A stretch of DNA of 64,000 nt from Sphingopyxis sp. 113P3 (GCF_001278035.1 NZ_CP009452.1:3133501-3197500), one strand, 5' to 3'; positions 1 to 10,600 are shown, counted from the first letter of the stretch. Notes: a model not told the origin generated them from the sequence alone. A program made the numbers and translations.

Positions 1-857
1 ACGGCATGACGCTCGGCGCGCTCGCCTGCACCGGCAACGCTGCCAAGCGCGGGGGCGCGGGCGTGCCGCTCAGCCATGTCGCGCACGAGCCCTATGACGG
101 CTACTATGGCCCCGACGTCGACACCGCCGACCTTCTGGAGCAAAGGCTCGCCGATCCCTCGAGCGGACTCGACGCTCCCGCTGCCTTCCTTGTCGAGACG
201 GTGCAGGGTGAAGGCGGCCTCAACGCCGCATCACCCGAATGGCTCCGCCGGATTGCCGATATCGCGAAGTCGCACGGCGCGCTGCTGATCGTCGATGACA
301 TCCAGGCCGGCTGCGGCCGCACGGGCGGCTTCTTCAGCTTCGAGGCCATGGGTTTCACCCCCGACATCGTGACGCTCGCCAAGTCGCTGTCGGGCATGGG
401 GCTGCCCTTTGCGCTGACCCTGCTGCGCCCCGAACTCGACCAATGGTCGCCAGGTGAGCACAACGGAACGTTTCGGGGGAACAACCACGCCTTCGTGACA
501 GCAACCGCGGCGCTACGCCATTTCTGGAGCACGGATGCATTTCACCGCGACATTGAGCGGCGCAGCCAGCTTCTCGAATCGCGCCTCCTTCGCATCGCCG
601 CCGAACATGGCTTCGAAGTGCGCGGCCGCGGCATGATGCGCGGGATCAATCTCGGCTCGGGTGAACTCGCCGCGAGCGTGACCGCCGCCTGTTTCGATGC
701 CGGTCTCATCATCGAGACCAGCGGTGCGCGTGACGAAGTTGTCAAGGTGCTCGCGCCGCTTGTCATCGACGATGCCGTCCTCGGCATCGGCCTCGACATA
801 CTCGAAGCCAAGATACGCGAGGCGACGGACAACAATTATGCCGTCGCCGCCGAATAA
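1..857 (+). CDS. ectB: Diaminobutyrate--2-oxoglutarate aminotransferase EctB, 5' end outside the window
   Basis: This is the C-terminal two thirds (about 284 residues) of EctB, the PLP-dependent class III aminotransferase that converts L-aspartate-4-semialdehyde to L-2,4-diaminobutyrate in ectoine synthesis. The full protein is usually about 420-430 residues. The frame is already open at base 3 (codon GGC just before the first ATG), so the ATG at 6 is internal. Visible marks are the FLVETVQGEGG stretch, the PLP-contacting 'VDDIQAGCGRTG' segment and the Schiff-base lysine in 'TLAKSLSG'. ectC follows 15 bases downstream on the same strand, and ectA should lie just upstream. The identity is secure because of the ectC-ectD-ask context. 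Confidence 0.95.
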   Translation, partial: GMTLGALACTGNAAKRGGAGVPLSHVAHEPYDGYYGPDVDTADLLEQRLADPSSGLDAPAAFLVETVQGEGGLNAASPEWLRRIADIAKSHGALLIVDDIQAGCGRTGGFFSFEAMGFTPDIVTLAKSLSGMGLPFALTLLRPELDQWSPGEHNGTFRGNNHAFVTATAALRHFWSTDAFHRDIERRSQLLESRLLRIAAEHGFEVRGRGMMRGINLGSGELAASVTAACFDAGLIIETSGARDEVVKVLAPLVIDDAVLGIGLDILEAKIREATDNNYAVAAE

Positions 858-872
858 CGCAGGAGAAACCGC

Positions 873-1274
873 ATGATCGTCCGCCACCTCAACGACATCC
901 GCAAGTCTGACCGCAACGTCCGCTCCAATGGCTGGGCGAGCGCCCGGATGCTGCTCAAGGATGATGGAATGGGCTTCTCCTTCCACATCACCACAATGTT
1001 CGCGGGGAGCGAGCTCAAGATGCACTATCAGAACCATCTTGAGGCCGTCTTCATTCTCAAGGGCACCGGCACGGTCGAAGATCTGGCCACTGGCGAAGTC
1101 CACCGGCTGGAGCCCGGCGTTCTATATGCGCTCAATGACCATGACCGGCACATCGTGCGGCCCGAGACGGATATATTGACCGCCTGCGCCTTCAACCCGC
1201 CCGTGACCGGCAAGGAGGTGCATGACGAAAGCGGGGCCTATCCCGCTGACGCCGACCGCGTCGCTGCCGATTGA
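873..1274 (+). CDS. ectC: L-ectoine synthase EctC
   Basis: Cytoplasmic cupin-fold enzyme of 133 residues that cyclises N-gamma-acetyl-L-2,4-diaminobutyrate to ectoine. The N-terminal MIVRHLNDI and the segment '[12 protein letters not shown]' are characteristic. The three residues known from structural work on the family as metal ligands fall at their canonical positions: Glu57 (in HLEAVF), Tyr85 (in LYAL) and His93 (in DRHIV). The start ATG is preceded by AGGAGA. It lies between ectB and ectD in the usual biosynthetic order, so it should be co-transcribed with them and osmotically induced. No anomaly is seen. Confidence 0.97.
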   Translation: MIVRHLNDIRKSDRNVRSNGWASARMLLKDDGMGFSFHITTMFAGSELKMHYQNHLEAVFILKGTGTVEDLATGEVHRLEPGVLYALNDHDRHIVRPETDILTACAFNPPVTGKEVHDESGAYPADADRVAAD

Positions 1275-1301
1275 TCCCAAGAATGAAAAAGGAGGCGTCC
1301 G

Positions 1302-2222
1302 ATGCAGGACCTCTATCCCTCACGCCGCAGCGCCGAGGCGGAGATGCGGCCGCGGCTCGACCCTGTCGTTCATAACCAATGGACGGAGGACGCACCGATC
1401 AGCGCCGCGCAGGCCGAGCAGTTCGACCGCGACGGCTATATCCTGCTCCAGCATATCTTCTCGGAAGAGGAGGTGGCCTTCCTGCAAAAGGCTGCAGGCG
1501 CTCTGCTCGCGGATCCGAACGCGCTCGACCGCGAGACGATCGTGACCGAACCCCAGGCCAAAGAGATACGCTCGATCTTCGAGATCCATGCGCAAAGCCC
1601 CGTGATGGCGCGCCTCGCTGCCGACGCACGGCTTGCCGATGTCGCGCGTTTTCTGCTTGGCGACGAGGTTTACATCCACCAGTCGCGCCTCAACTATAAG
1701 CCTGGCTTTCGAGGCAAGGAATTCTACTGGCACAGCGATTTCGAGACATGGCATGTCGAGGACGGCATGCCGCGGATGCGCGCGCTGTCGATGTCGGTCC
1801 TGCTCGCGGACAATACCCCGCACAACGGGCCGCTGATGCTGATACCGGGGTCGCACCGCACGTTCTTAAGCTGCGTCGGCGAAACCCCGGACAATCATTA
1901 TCTCAGCTCGCTCAAACGCCAGGAATATGGCGTCCCTGATGAAGAAAGCCTTGCCGAGCTCGCGCACAAGCACGGGATCGTGGCGCCGACCGGCAAGCCG
2001 GGGACGGTGATAGTGTTCGACTGCAATCTGATGCACGGATCGAATGGCAATATCACCCCCTTCCCGCGTGCCAACGCCTTCCTCGTCTATAACGCCCTCT
2101 GCAACCGGCTGGGGCCGCCGTTCGGGGTAGACAAGCCGCGTCCGTGGTTCCTTGCGAATCGCAGCGATCCCCGGCCGTTGACGATCGAAAGGGGCTCGCT
2201 CGTCGAGGCCGTGGCGGCATGA
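1302..2222 (+). CDS. ectD: Ectoine 5-hydroxylase EctD
   Basis: Fe(II)/2-oxoglutarate-dependent dioxygenase of 306 residues that hydroxylates ectoine to 5-hydroxyectoine in the cytoplasm. The 2-His-1-Asp facial triad is visible as His144 and Asp146 (in YWHSDFETW) and His245 (in LMHGSNGN), within two or three residues of the numbering known for characterised EctD proteins. The surrounding 'FYWHSDFETWHVEDGMPRMR' is the EctD signature that separates it from other PhyH-like dioxygenases. AGGAGG precedes the start. Its stop overlaps the start of the aspartokinase gene (ATGA), implying translational coupling. The host is therefore predicted to make hydroxyectoine as well as ectoine. Confidence 0.97.
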   Translation: MQDLYPSRRSAEAEMRPRLDPVVHNQWTEDAPISAAQAEQFDRDGYILLQHIFSEEEVAFLQKAAGALLADPNALDRETIVTEPQAKEIRSIFEIHAQSPVMARLAADARLADVARFLLGDEVYIHQSRLNYKPGFRGKEFYWHSDFETWHVEDGMPRMRALSMSVLLADNTPHNGPLMLIPGSHRTFLSCVGETPDNHYLSSLKRQEYGVPDEESLAELAHKHGIVAPTGKPGTVIVFDCNLMHGSNGNITPFPRANAFLVYNALCNRLGPPFGVDKPRPWFLANRSDPRPLTIERGSLVEAVAA

Positions 2223-3658
2223 AGGGGCACAGCGTCGAGAAGATTGGCGGCACCTCGATGGCCGCGACGGCGACATTGTTCGACAATGTGTTGATCGGCG
2301 GCCGGTCGGGGGCCGACCTTTATAACCGCATCTTCGTCGTCTCGGCCTATGCGGGGATGACCGACCTGTTGCTCGAGAACAAGAAAAGCGGCGCGCCGGG
2401 CGTATACGGCCGCTTTGTCGCCGACGATGATGCCGGGAGCTGGCGCGGGGCGATGGAGAATGTCCGCGGCGCAATGCGCGCGCGTAACGCGGCGATGTTT
2501 GCGCGGCCCGAAAGCCGGGCCGAGGCCGACGCTTTCGTGGACCAGCGCATCGACGCGGTTGCTGCCTGTCTCGACGACCTGGCACGGCTGCGGGCCCACG
2601 GCCGCTTTTGCGTCAAGGAACAGCTGATGACGGTTCGCGAACTTCTCGCCGGAATCGGCGAAGCCCATAGCGGGCACAGCACCGCGATGCTGCTGCGCGA
2701 CCGCGACGTGAACGCGTGCTTCGTCGATCTGACATTGTGGGACCAGGACCATCTTGGAAGCCTTGACGAACGGCTCAAGGACGCCTTCGCTTCGATCGAC
2801 CTTGCAACGACTATGCCGATCGTCACCGGCTATGCAGGATGCGAGGGCGGGATGGTTCGTCGTTATGCGCGCGGCTATACCGAAATGACCTTCTCGCGCC
2901 TCGCGGTTGTCACCGGCGCGCGCGAGGCGATCATCCACAAGGAGTTTCATCTGTCGAGCGCCGACCCCAAGCTGGTGGGCGAGGACAAGGCGTGCAAGAT
3001 CGGGCGCACCAACTATGATGTCGCAGACCAGCTTGCGAACCTCGGCATGGAGGCAATCCACCCCGGCGCAGGGCGCGGATTGAGGCAGAGCGGGATTCCG
3101 CTGCGTGTCCGCAACAGCTTCGACCGTGAAGACGGCGGCACATTGGTCACCGGCGACTATGTCTCCGACGTACCAAGGGTCGAAATTGTCACAGGTGTCC
3201 GCCAGATGCAGGCGCTGACATTTTTTGAGCAGGATATGGTCGGGGTGAAAGGCTATGATGCCGCGATCCTCGACGCCCTGACGCGCCACCGCATATGGAT
3301 CGTCAGCAAATCGTCGAATGCGAACACGATCACCCATTATCTGTCGGCAAGCGCCGAGGCGCTGAAAGGCGTGATCGCCGACCTGCAGAAAGACTATCCC
3401 GAGGCTTCCATCTCGGCGCAGCCAGTCGCGATGGTCGCGGCGATCGGCAGCGACATATCGCGCCCCGGGCTCGTCCCCGATGCACTCGGCGCGCTGGAGA
3501 GGGCCGGCATCGGCATCATCGCGCTCCAGCATCAGATCCGCAACGTCGACGTCCAGTTCATTGTCGAATGTCGCGATTTCGAGGCAGCGGTGCGCGCGCT
3601 CCACAAGGCCCTCGTCGAGGACCAAGTTGCAAGGACGGAGGGCCGGCGCGCCGCATGA
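2219..3658 (+). CDS. ask: Ectoine-type aspartate kinase (Ask_Ect)
   Basis: Aspartokinase (479 residues) phosphorylating L-aspartate, the first step toward the aspartate-semialdehyde used by EctB. The N-terminal 'VEKIGGTSM' replaces the KFGGTSV motif of ordinary lysC-type kinases and is typical of the ectoine-cluster isoform. The C-terminal part holds ACT-like segments (about residues 330-470, 'VAAIGSDISRPGL' and 'GIIALQHQIRN'). The start at 2219 was chosen over upstream in-frame codons because it gives a 4-base ATGA overlap with ectD and the expected family length. Ask_Ect enzymes are known to be less sensitive to feedback inhibition and to secure precursor supply; that property is inferred here from family membership. 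Confidence 0.95.
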   Translation: MKGHSVEKIGGTSMAATATLFDNVLIGGRSGADLYNRIFVVSAYAGMTDLLLENKKSGAPGVYGRFVADDDAGSWRGAMENVRGAMRARNAAMFARPESRAEADAFVDQRIDAVAACLDDLARLRAHGRFCVKEQLMTVRELLAGIGEAHSGHSTAMLLRDRDVNACFVDLTLWDQDHLGSLDERLKDAFASIDLATTMPIVTGYAGCEGGMVRRYARGYTEMTFSRLAVVTGAREAIIHKEFHLSSADPKLVGEDKACKIGRTNYDVADQLANLGMEAIHPGAGRGLRQSGIPLRVRNSFDREDGGTLVTGDYVSDVPRVEIVTGVRQMQALTFFEQDMVGVKGYDAAILDALTRHRIWIVSKSSNANTITHYLSASAEALKGVIADLQKDYPEASISAQPVAMVAAIGSDISRPGLVPDALGALERAGIGIIALQHQIRNVDVQFIVECRDFEAAVRALHKALVEDQVARTEGRRAA

Positions 3659-3679
3659 CGCGGTGGCCGGACGCGTCCG

Positions 3680-4915
3680 ATGCTGGCAGTGATATTGCCT
3701 GTACGAAGCCTCCTCGTCGCGATTTTCGTGATGATGGCTGGTGCCGGCTTTCTTTCGACCTTGATTGGCCTGCGGCTCGAACGGGCCGGCAGCGGTACGA
3801 TGATCATCGGTCTCGTCGCTGCATCCTATTTTGCCGGACTCGTTGCGGGCGCTCTGCGGGCGGGCGAGGTGGTTCGCCGCGTCGGTCATATCCGGGCCTT
3901 TGCCGCGTTCGTCGCACTCCTGTCGGCGAGCACGCTCACCTATGCCCTGTTTCAGCATCCTGCGCTGTGGGCCGCGCTGCGCCTTGTCGACGGGCTGTGC
4001 GTCGCCGGTGTCTTCATCTGCGTCGAAAGCTGGCTCAACGACCGCGCTGACGCAGCGGCGCGCGGGACGGTGCTCGCCTGGTACATGGTCGCGCTCTATT
4101 CGGGACAGGCACTTGGCCAACTCATCTTGCGGTCGGGAACGAGCGCGCCGCAGATACCCTTCGAAATTGCATCGATCCTGATTTCGCTCGCGATCATCCC
4201 CGTCTGCCTGACGCGGGCCGCCGCGCCGCCGCTCGAGGATGCCGCCTCGCTGCCGCTGAAGCGCCTGTTTGAAGCCTCACCTCTCGGCGTCGCAGGCGCC
4301 GGCACCACGGGACTGCTGCTCGGCGCCTTCTACGGTCTCGCCGCCATCTACGCGCGCCGGATCGGCCTCGGCCTCGGCGACACCGCGACCTTCATGACAA
4401 CGGTGATCATTGGCGGCGTTGCGCTGCAATGGCCACTCGGGCGCCTGTCCGATCACTATGACCGCAGGCTGGTAATCGTCGGCGGCTTCGCACTGACCCT
4501 CGCGGTCAGCATCGCGCTCGCATGGCAGCCGGATGGCGCGTTGCTGCTCGCGCTCGGCTTCGCCTTCGGCGGCCTCAGCTTCGCACTTTATCCGCTCAGC
4601 GTGGCGCACGCCAACGATCGGCTGCTTCCCTCCGAGCGCGTGACTGCGAGCGCGCAGCTTGTCCTCATCTATTCCGTCGGCGCAGCGCTCGGCCCGATCG
4701 GCGCGGCGGCGGCCATGACCGCCGCGGGTGCGGGCGGCCTTTTTGTCTTCATCGCCCTCGCCGCGGGCGTCCTCCTCGGCTTCGGCCTCTGGCGCCTCGT
4801 GGCGAGCGAGGCGGTACCAGGAGAGGCGCAGCAGGACTTCCAGATCCTGCCGCGCACCACGCCGACTGCCGCGCTCCTCGATCCGGCTGCAGCCCCCCAC
4901 GATACCAACAGGTGA
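3680..4915 (+). CDS. MFS transporter, YcaD-like
   Basis: Inner-membrane carrier of 411 residues with about 12 hydrophobic segments. The N-terminal half contains 'VDGLCVAGVFICVESWLND', which is typical of the YcaD branch of the major facilitator superfamily. It starts 21 bases after the aspartokinase stop and ends 4 bases before the next carrier gene, so it probably belongs to the ectoine transcription unit. The substrate is not known. A role in export, release or recycling of an osmolyte is only suggested by position. Confidence 0.85.
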   Translation: MLAVILPVRSLLVAIFVMMAGAGFLSTLIGLRLERAGSGTMIIGLVAASYFAGLVAGALRAGEVVRRVGHIRAFAAFVALLSASTLTYALFQHPALWAALRLVDGLCVAGVFICVESWLNDRADAAARGTVLAWYMVALYSGQALGQLILRSGTSAPQIPFEIASILISLAIIPVCLTRAAAPPLEDAASLPLKRLFEASPLGVAGAGTTGLLLGAFYGLAAIYARRIGLGLGDTATFMTTVIIGGVALQWPLGRLSDHYDRRLVIVGGFALTLAVSIALAWQPDGALLLALGFAFGGLSFALYPLSVAHANDRLLPSERVTASAQLVLIYSVGAALGPIGAAAAMTAAGAGGLFVFIALAAGVLLGFGLWRLVASEAVPGEAQQDFQILPRTTPTAALLDPAAAPHDTNR

Positions 4916-4919
4916 CGAC

Positions 4920-6269
4920 ATGACCACGCAAACGGCCTTGCCTTCCGATACTGCAACCGCCTGCGCACCCGGGAGCGATCCTTCGACATTGCGACGCGCG
5001 ATCACAGCATCGGCGCTGGGCAACGCGACCGAATGGTTCGACTACGGCATCTACGCCTATGGGGTCACTTATATCTCGGCCGCGCTCTTTCCGGGCGAGT
5101 CCGACGAAGCGGTGCTCTTCGCCCTCGCAACATTTGCCATTTCCTTTCTGGTGCGGCCCTTGGGGGGCCTCTTCTGGGGCCCGCTCGGCGATCGCATTGG
5201 GCGCAAGTCGGTGCTCGCACTGACCATCTTGCTGATGGCGGGCGCGACTTTCGGGGTAGGCTTGATCCCCTCCTATGACCGCATCGGCTTCTGGGCGCCG
5301 ACCTTGCTGATCCTGCTGCGCATGGTGCAGGGCTTCTCCACGGGCGGCGAATATGGCGGTGCGGCAACTTTCATGGCCGAATATGCGCCGGACGAGCGCC
5401 GCGGCTTCTTTGGAAGCTTCCTCGAATTCGGAACGCTTGCCGGCTTTTCCCTCGGCGCCGCGCTCATGCTGCTCTTTTCGCTGACCCTCGGCGAGACGGC
5501 AATGCACGACTGGGGCTGGCGAATCCCCTTTCTGATCGCCGCGCCGATGGGGCTCATCGGCACCTATTTGCGCTCGCGCATGGAAGACACACCGATCTTC
5601 CTCGAAGAGTGCGTCGTTGCCGAGGCCCAGCGTTCGCCCGGCATCGGCGCGCTGATCCGCGATCATTGGCGTCCCCTCCTCGTTGTCGGCGGGCTGGTCG
5701 TCGCGCTCAACGTCGTCAATTATACGCTGCTCAGCTATATGCCGACCTATCTGCAGCGCCGTATCGGCCTGTCAGCCGATCAGGCGCTGATTGTGCCCAT
5801 TATCGGCATGGTCTTCATGATGTGTTTCCTGCCTCTTGCCGGCGCGCTTTCCGATCGTATCGGACGGCGTCCCATGTGGCGCATTTCACTTCTCGGACTT
5901 CTGGCGGGGGTCGTGCCCCTCTACATGCTGATGGGCACCGGGCTCGCAGGCGCCACCGTTGCTTTCGTCGTGCTCGGCCTTCTCTACGTGCCGCAACTTG
6001 CGACCATCTCGGCAACTTTCCCGGCGCTGTTCCGGACTCCGGTACGCTTTGCGGGCTTTGCAATTTCCTATAATGTCTCGACGTCGATTTTCGGCGGGAC
6101 CGCGCCGGCCATTGGCAGCGCGCTGATCAACTGGACCGGCGATCAGCTCATGCCGGCCTATTATATGATGATCGCCTGCCTTATCGGCCTCCTCGCGCTG
6201 CATTATATGCCCGAGACCGCCGGGAAGTCGCTACGCGAAGACCCCTTTGCCGCGAAACCCGGTCGCTGA
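4920..6269 (+). CDS. MFS osmolyte/H+ symporter, MHS (ProP-like) family
   Basis: Inner-membrane symporter of 449 residues. The segment 'ALGNATEWFDYGIYAYGVTY' followed by 'VRPLGGLFWGPLGDRIGRKS' is diagnostic of the metabolite:H+ symporter family that includes the proline/betaine/ectoine carrier ProP. About 12 membrane segments are visible. The ATG at 4920 was chosen because it follows the previous stop by 4 bases; the open frame extends upstream only into the coding region of its neighbour. In an ectoine cluster the likely substrates are ectoine, hydroxyectoine, betaine or proline (inference). The long C-terminal coiled coil of E. coli ProP is absent, so osmosensing would have to differ. Confidence 0.9.
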   Translation: MTTQTALPSDTATACAPGSDPSTLRRAITASALGNATEWFDYGIYAYGVTYISAALFPGESDEAVLFALATFAISFLVRPLGGLFWGPLGDRIGRKSVLALTILLMAGATFGVGLIPSYDRIGFWAPTLLILLRMVQGFSTGGEYGGAATFMAEYAPDERRGFFGSFLEFGTLAGFSLGAALMLLFSLTLGETAMHDWGWRIPFLIAAPMGLIGTYLRSRMEDTPIFLEECVVAEAQRSPGIGALIRDHWRPLLVVGGLVVALNVVNYTLLSYMPTYLQRRIGLSADQALIVPIIGMVFMMCFLPLAGALSDRIGRRPMWRISLLGLLAGVVPLYMLMGTGLAGATVAFVVLGLLYVPQLATISATFPALFRTPVRFAGFAISYNVSTSIFGGTAPAIGSALINWTGDQLMPAYYMMIACLIGLLALHYMPETAGKSLREDPFAAKPGR

Positions 6270-6284
6270 CCCAGACCACCCCTG

Positions 6285-7565
6285 ATGTCGACAATTGGAG
6301 AAGAGGTCCGCACGCGCGGGTTTGACGCCATGCAGCAATTGACGAACGAAAGCCTTTCCGCCTTCCGCAACATTCCCCTTCCTGACGGTCTGCCGCCGTG
6401 GGCGGAAACCCTCGCCGCAGTGGGACTTCTCGCCGGCATCGCGTGGCTTGCCAACTTCGCGGTCAAGCACGGGCTCCTCCGGTTTGCCGTGCGCATGCTG
6501 CCCGATAACGGCCCGACGCCAGCGCCGATTGCAGCGCGCCTTGCCAACATCGTTCCGGCGCTGATCATCGCCTCGGGGATCCGCGCCGTCCCGCACCTGC
6601 CTGTCGCGGCGACGACGGTCGTCAGCAATGTCGTTTCCGCGTCGATCATTCTTTTTGTCGCGATGGCGATCAGCGAAGCGCTTCGCTTCGCAAACCGCAT
6701 CTATGAGCGTCGTGCGGATGCGGCGAGCCGCCCAATCAAGGGCTATATCCAGGTTCTGCAGATCCTGCTCTATGCCGGCGCGGCGATCCTCATCATCGCA
6801 GCGCTGATGGAAGAGTCGCCCTTGCTGCTGCTATCGGGCCTTGGGGCAATGGCAGCCGTGCTGATGCTCGTGTTCAAGGACACGATACTTTCGCTTGTCG
6901 CCTCGGTCCAGCTGACCTCGAACGACATGCTGCGCGTCGGCGACTGGATCGAAATGCCGCAGATGGGGGCGGACGGCGACGTCATCGACATCGCGCTGCA
7001 CACGGTCAAGGTGCAGAACTGGGACAAGACCATCACGACTATTCCAACTCACCGCCTGATCGCCGAAAGCTTCCGGAACTGGCGCGGCATGTCGGAATCA
7101 GGCGGTCGCCGGATCAAGCGCGCGGTGTTGCTCGATCAAAGCTGCATTCGTTTCCTGTCTGACGACGAACGCCGCGAGCTGGGTCGGATCGCTCTGATCC
7201 GCGAGCATCTTGAACGCAAACGCAATGAACTCGGCGAGTGGAACACGCGCCTGGGCGAGGCGGGCCGCGAGCCGGTCAATGCGCGCCGACTTACGAACAT
7301 CGGCCTCTTTCGGGCCTATGTCCTCAACTATCTGCGTGCCGACGCCCGCATCGCGAAGGACATGACACTGATCGTGCGCCAGCTCGCACCGACGCCGCAG
7401 GGTCTGCCGCTCGAGATATACTGCTTTACCGCCACGACAGCGTGGAACGATTATGAGAATATTCAGGCCGACATTTTCGACCATCTCCTCGCGATCCTGC
7501 CGGAGTTTCACCTTCGCGTCTTTCAGGAACCGAGCGGCATAGACTTGCAGCGGCTGGCGGGCTGA
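6285..7565 (+). CDS. Mechanosensitive channel, MscS superfamily, YbdG-like
   Basis: Inner-membrane channel of 426 residues, likely opening under membrane tension on hypo-osmotic shock. Several N-terminal hydrophobic helices (about residues 35-190) precede the MscS pore/beta domain, which holds 'DWIEMPQMGADGDVIDIALH' and 'VQNWDKTITTIPTHRLI'. These phrases resemble the miniconductance YbdG branch more than small MscS. A hydrophilic domain from about residue 260 follows, also as in YbdG. The gene begins 15 bases after the ProP-like carrier, so synthesis, uptake and emergency release of osmolytes seem to be encoded in one unit. A hairpin downstream points the other way and serves the autotransporter. 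Confidence 0.88.
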   Translation: MSTIGEEVRTRGFDAMQQLTNESLSAFRNIPLPDGLPPWAETLAAVGLLAGIAWLANFAVKHGLLRFAVRMLPDNGPTPAPIAARLANIVPALIIASGIRAVPHLPVAATTVVSNVVSASIILFVAMAISEALRFANRIYERRADAASRPIKGYIQVLQILLYAGAAILIIAALMEESPLLLLSGLGAMAAVLMLVFKDTILSLVASVQLTSNDMLRVGDWIEMPQMGADGDVIDIALHTVKVQNWDKTITTIPTHRLIAESFRNWRGMSESGGRRIKRAVLLDQSCIRFLSDDERRELGRIALIREHLERKRNELGEWNTRLGEAGREPVNARRLTNIGLFRAYVLNYLRADARIAKDMTLIVRQLAPTPQGLPLEIYCFTATTAWNDYENIQADIFDHLLAILPEFHLRVFQEPSGIDLQRLAG

Positions 7566-7611
7566 CCCGGCGACCTCTTTTATTGGCAGCCTCGTTCCTT
7601 GCCAAAGGAAA

Positions 7612-7641
7612 GGCCGGAGCGACGCGAAGTTCGCTCCGGCC
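7612..7641 (-). terminator. Intrinsic terminator of the autotransporter gene
   Basis: A perfect 11-bp stem (GGCCGGAGCGA with TCGCTCCGGCC) and an 8-base loop are followed on the minus strand by TTTCCTTT. It lies about 30 bases past the stop of the autotransporter and between converging genes. Confidence 0.75.
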
Positions 7642-7673
7642 CCCGAACGCAGGCCTCGCCTCGACTGGTCAGG

Positions 7674-10600
7674 TCAGAAGGCAAAGCTCGCGGTCACACG
7701 CGCCCCGTGCGTGCGGCGGTCCGACGCCAGCGTGCCGCTGTAGGCGGCGCCGATCCGGAAAGGGCCGCTCGTGTAATCGAAGCCAGCTTCGATCTCGGCC
7801 GAGTTCTTCGGAATCAGCGTGCCGGTCAGCACGAAGGGCGAACCGCCGCCACTCGCAAACGCCGCCCCCACGGGCGCTCCACGATCACCCGAGGCGCGAT
7901 TCCAGGCAGCCGAAGCATAGGGCTGGAAGCCTGGCTGTCCGATATTGAAGCGGGCGCGCGCGCCGAGGCTGAGGAAAGTGGTTTCCTGCTTGGCTCCAGC
8001 GACCGCGAGCGCCGCGTTGCCGCCGGTTTCGGCGAAGGCATCGCTCTTGGTGCGAACATGGGCGAGCCGGGCAAAGGGCGTCAACGCCGCCTTGCCCATG
8101 ACGAAGTCATAGCCCGCCTCGCCGAAGATCTGGAACGTGTTCGCGTCGCGCGCCGACTTCAGCGTCTGTGCAAGCGGCGCAAAGACCACCGAACGCGTGG
8201 TGTCGACGTCGTGCCAGCCATAGGCAAGGCCGAAAGCACCGCGGAAGCCCTCTCCTGTTCCATAGGCAAGGTGCGCTGCCAGATACTTGCTGTCGGCCTT
8301 GGCCCGGTCATTCCGCCCGTCGGCGCGGAAGTCCGAATTGCCGATCCCGGCCGAGAGCGCGGCGGCAAATCCGTTGCCGCCGTAGCCGAAGCCTGCAACG
8401 AGCCCCTTATGGTCGGTCTTGATGCCGCGGCCGCCGGCCTGCGCGTCGAAGTCGCCCCAGCCACCGAACGCTGAGCCCCATATGAAGGCGCCGCTTTCCT
8501 GTGGCGCTTCCATGCCGAGCAGCGCGCTGCGCAGGTGGCGGCTGTCGTCAGTGAGGCCGCTCAGCGTGTGCGCGAGAATCTCGCCCGACAGGTCGCCATA
8601 GGCCGCTTGAGCAACTGACGCATTCTGGACCAGCAGCGCCTCGAACAGCGGATCGTCGATGCCGCGCGCCTGGATTGCGGCCGCGACCCCCGCCTGGTTG
8701 GCGCCGACCGCGACATCGGCAAAATCCAAGTCGTTGCGATAAAGCGAAAGCGTCACGCTGTTCTGACCATAGCGCAGCAGCGGATCAAGGAACGCAAGGT
8801 CGCTCGTCACCGACCCGAAGGTTCCGGTGATGCCATCCGCTCCGGTCAGGATGATGTAATCGGTTCGCGGATTATAGGCGCCATCCTCTGCGAGCACCGA
8901 CACGCTCGCCGTGCTCGCGATGGTGACCGCGCCCGTCGCGTCGATCCGGTCCGCCTCGCCCGCGGCATTGACCTCGACTTCGAAGACCGAGCCGGGAGCG
9001 AAGGCGAGATCGCCTGCGACTGTGAGGCGACCGATCGAATTGCCGGGCGCAATGGTACCCCCTCCCGCGACCGTCGTCGAACCGACGATGCCATTGCCGC
9101 CGAGCGTGCCGCCGTCGCCCACGGTCACCGGCGAGGAAGCGATCGAGCCGTTGACCGAGAGGGTGCCCCCGTTGATCGAAGTCGGGCCCGTATAATCGCT
9201 GTTGCCAGTGAGGTTGAGGTTGCCGGCGCCCTCCTTGGTGAAGCCGCCGGTGCCCGAGATCGTCCCGGCAAAGGCGCTATCTTCGTCCTGGTCGACGGTG
9301 AGATCATTCTCGCCCATCTGAACCGTTGCGCCCTCTCCGCCCGAAAGGCCGCCGATCGTCTGATCGTTGCCCGAAATGTCGAGCGTACCCCCACCGAGAT
9401 CGAAGACCGTTTCCGGATCGATCAGGCCGCCGATGCGGACCGAGCCCGCGAGGATGTTGGTGATGCCATCGAAATTATAGTCGCCGCTGAAGATCAGGAC
9501 GCCCGCCCCCATCTTGTCGAGGACACCGCTGCCCGAAAAGGCGCCGAGGAAATCATAATCATCCGAGCGGTTGAAGATGAAGCGTCCGTCGTTGACGATA
9601 TCGCCCGCAAACTGGCCTTCGGTTCCCCCCGCGCCGAGCTGGAAGCTGCCGTCCCCCGACGTGGTCACGTCGCCGAGGAGAGTTCCGGTGAGCACAAGAC
9701 CGCCGTTTGCAATCAGCGTGCCGCCGGTGTGCGCGACCGTGTCGGTGTCGATGGTGAAGACCGCCTCGCCGATCAGTTCGATCGTCCCCGTGCCGGTGAT
9801 CGACAGCTCGTCGAGCTGTGAAACCACATCATTCTCGCTGAAGTTGAGCAGCAGCCGGCCGTTGGTCGTCACCGCCGAAGTGAGGATCGGCGAGGACAGC
9901 CCCTCGCCGTCACCGAGATCGGCCTCGTTGACCTGGAGCGCGGCGCCCTCGCCGATCGTGACCTGGTCGAATTCGCCGACCACCCCCGCGGTCGTCCAAT
10001 AGCCGGCCGCAACATCGAGCGTTTCAAAGCCCGTCGCGGCGCCGAGCTGCTGCGCCTCAGTGAGTTCGAGAATATCGCCATCGAGCGTGAGGCTGTCGGC
10101 ACCTGCGCCCGCATCGATCGCGCCGGTGATCGCACTGCCGCTCCGAAGCGTGACGGCATCGTCGAAGGCGCTGAGCTGAACGGCAACGCCGTTCCCGCCT
10201 CTGATCGTGCCGCTGTTCGTCAGCGTTATCGCACCGAGCGAGGTGAAAGCGACGCCGGTCTCGCTGAGGATTGTACCGCTGTTGCTCGCCGCCGCGCTGT
10301 CGACGTCGATCAGCACACCGCCGCTGATCGTGCCGCTGTTCACCAGTTCGCCCGCCTTGCCGCCGCTGTTCTGGCGGCCAATGACGACGCCGGTCTCGCT
10401 GCCCGAGATCGTTCCGGCGTTGGTGACCGAGCCGCCGCTGACCGCGAGCACGCCGTAACGCGCACCGGCTATCGTTCCGCCGGCCTCGTTGACGACGCTG
10501 CCGAGCATCGATTGGCCGCTGGTATCCTGGCCCGCGAAAGCCTGGATCGTCACGCCGTCGGTGAGAGCGCCTGCGACGCCCTCGATGGTCCCGCTGTTGA

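Noticed and set aside
2087..4120. 677-residue minus-strand frame antisense to ectD, aspartokinase and an MFS gene
   Set aside because: It is a GC-rich shadow without domains. The plus-strand genes are clear.
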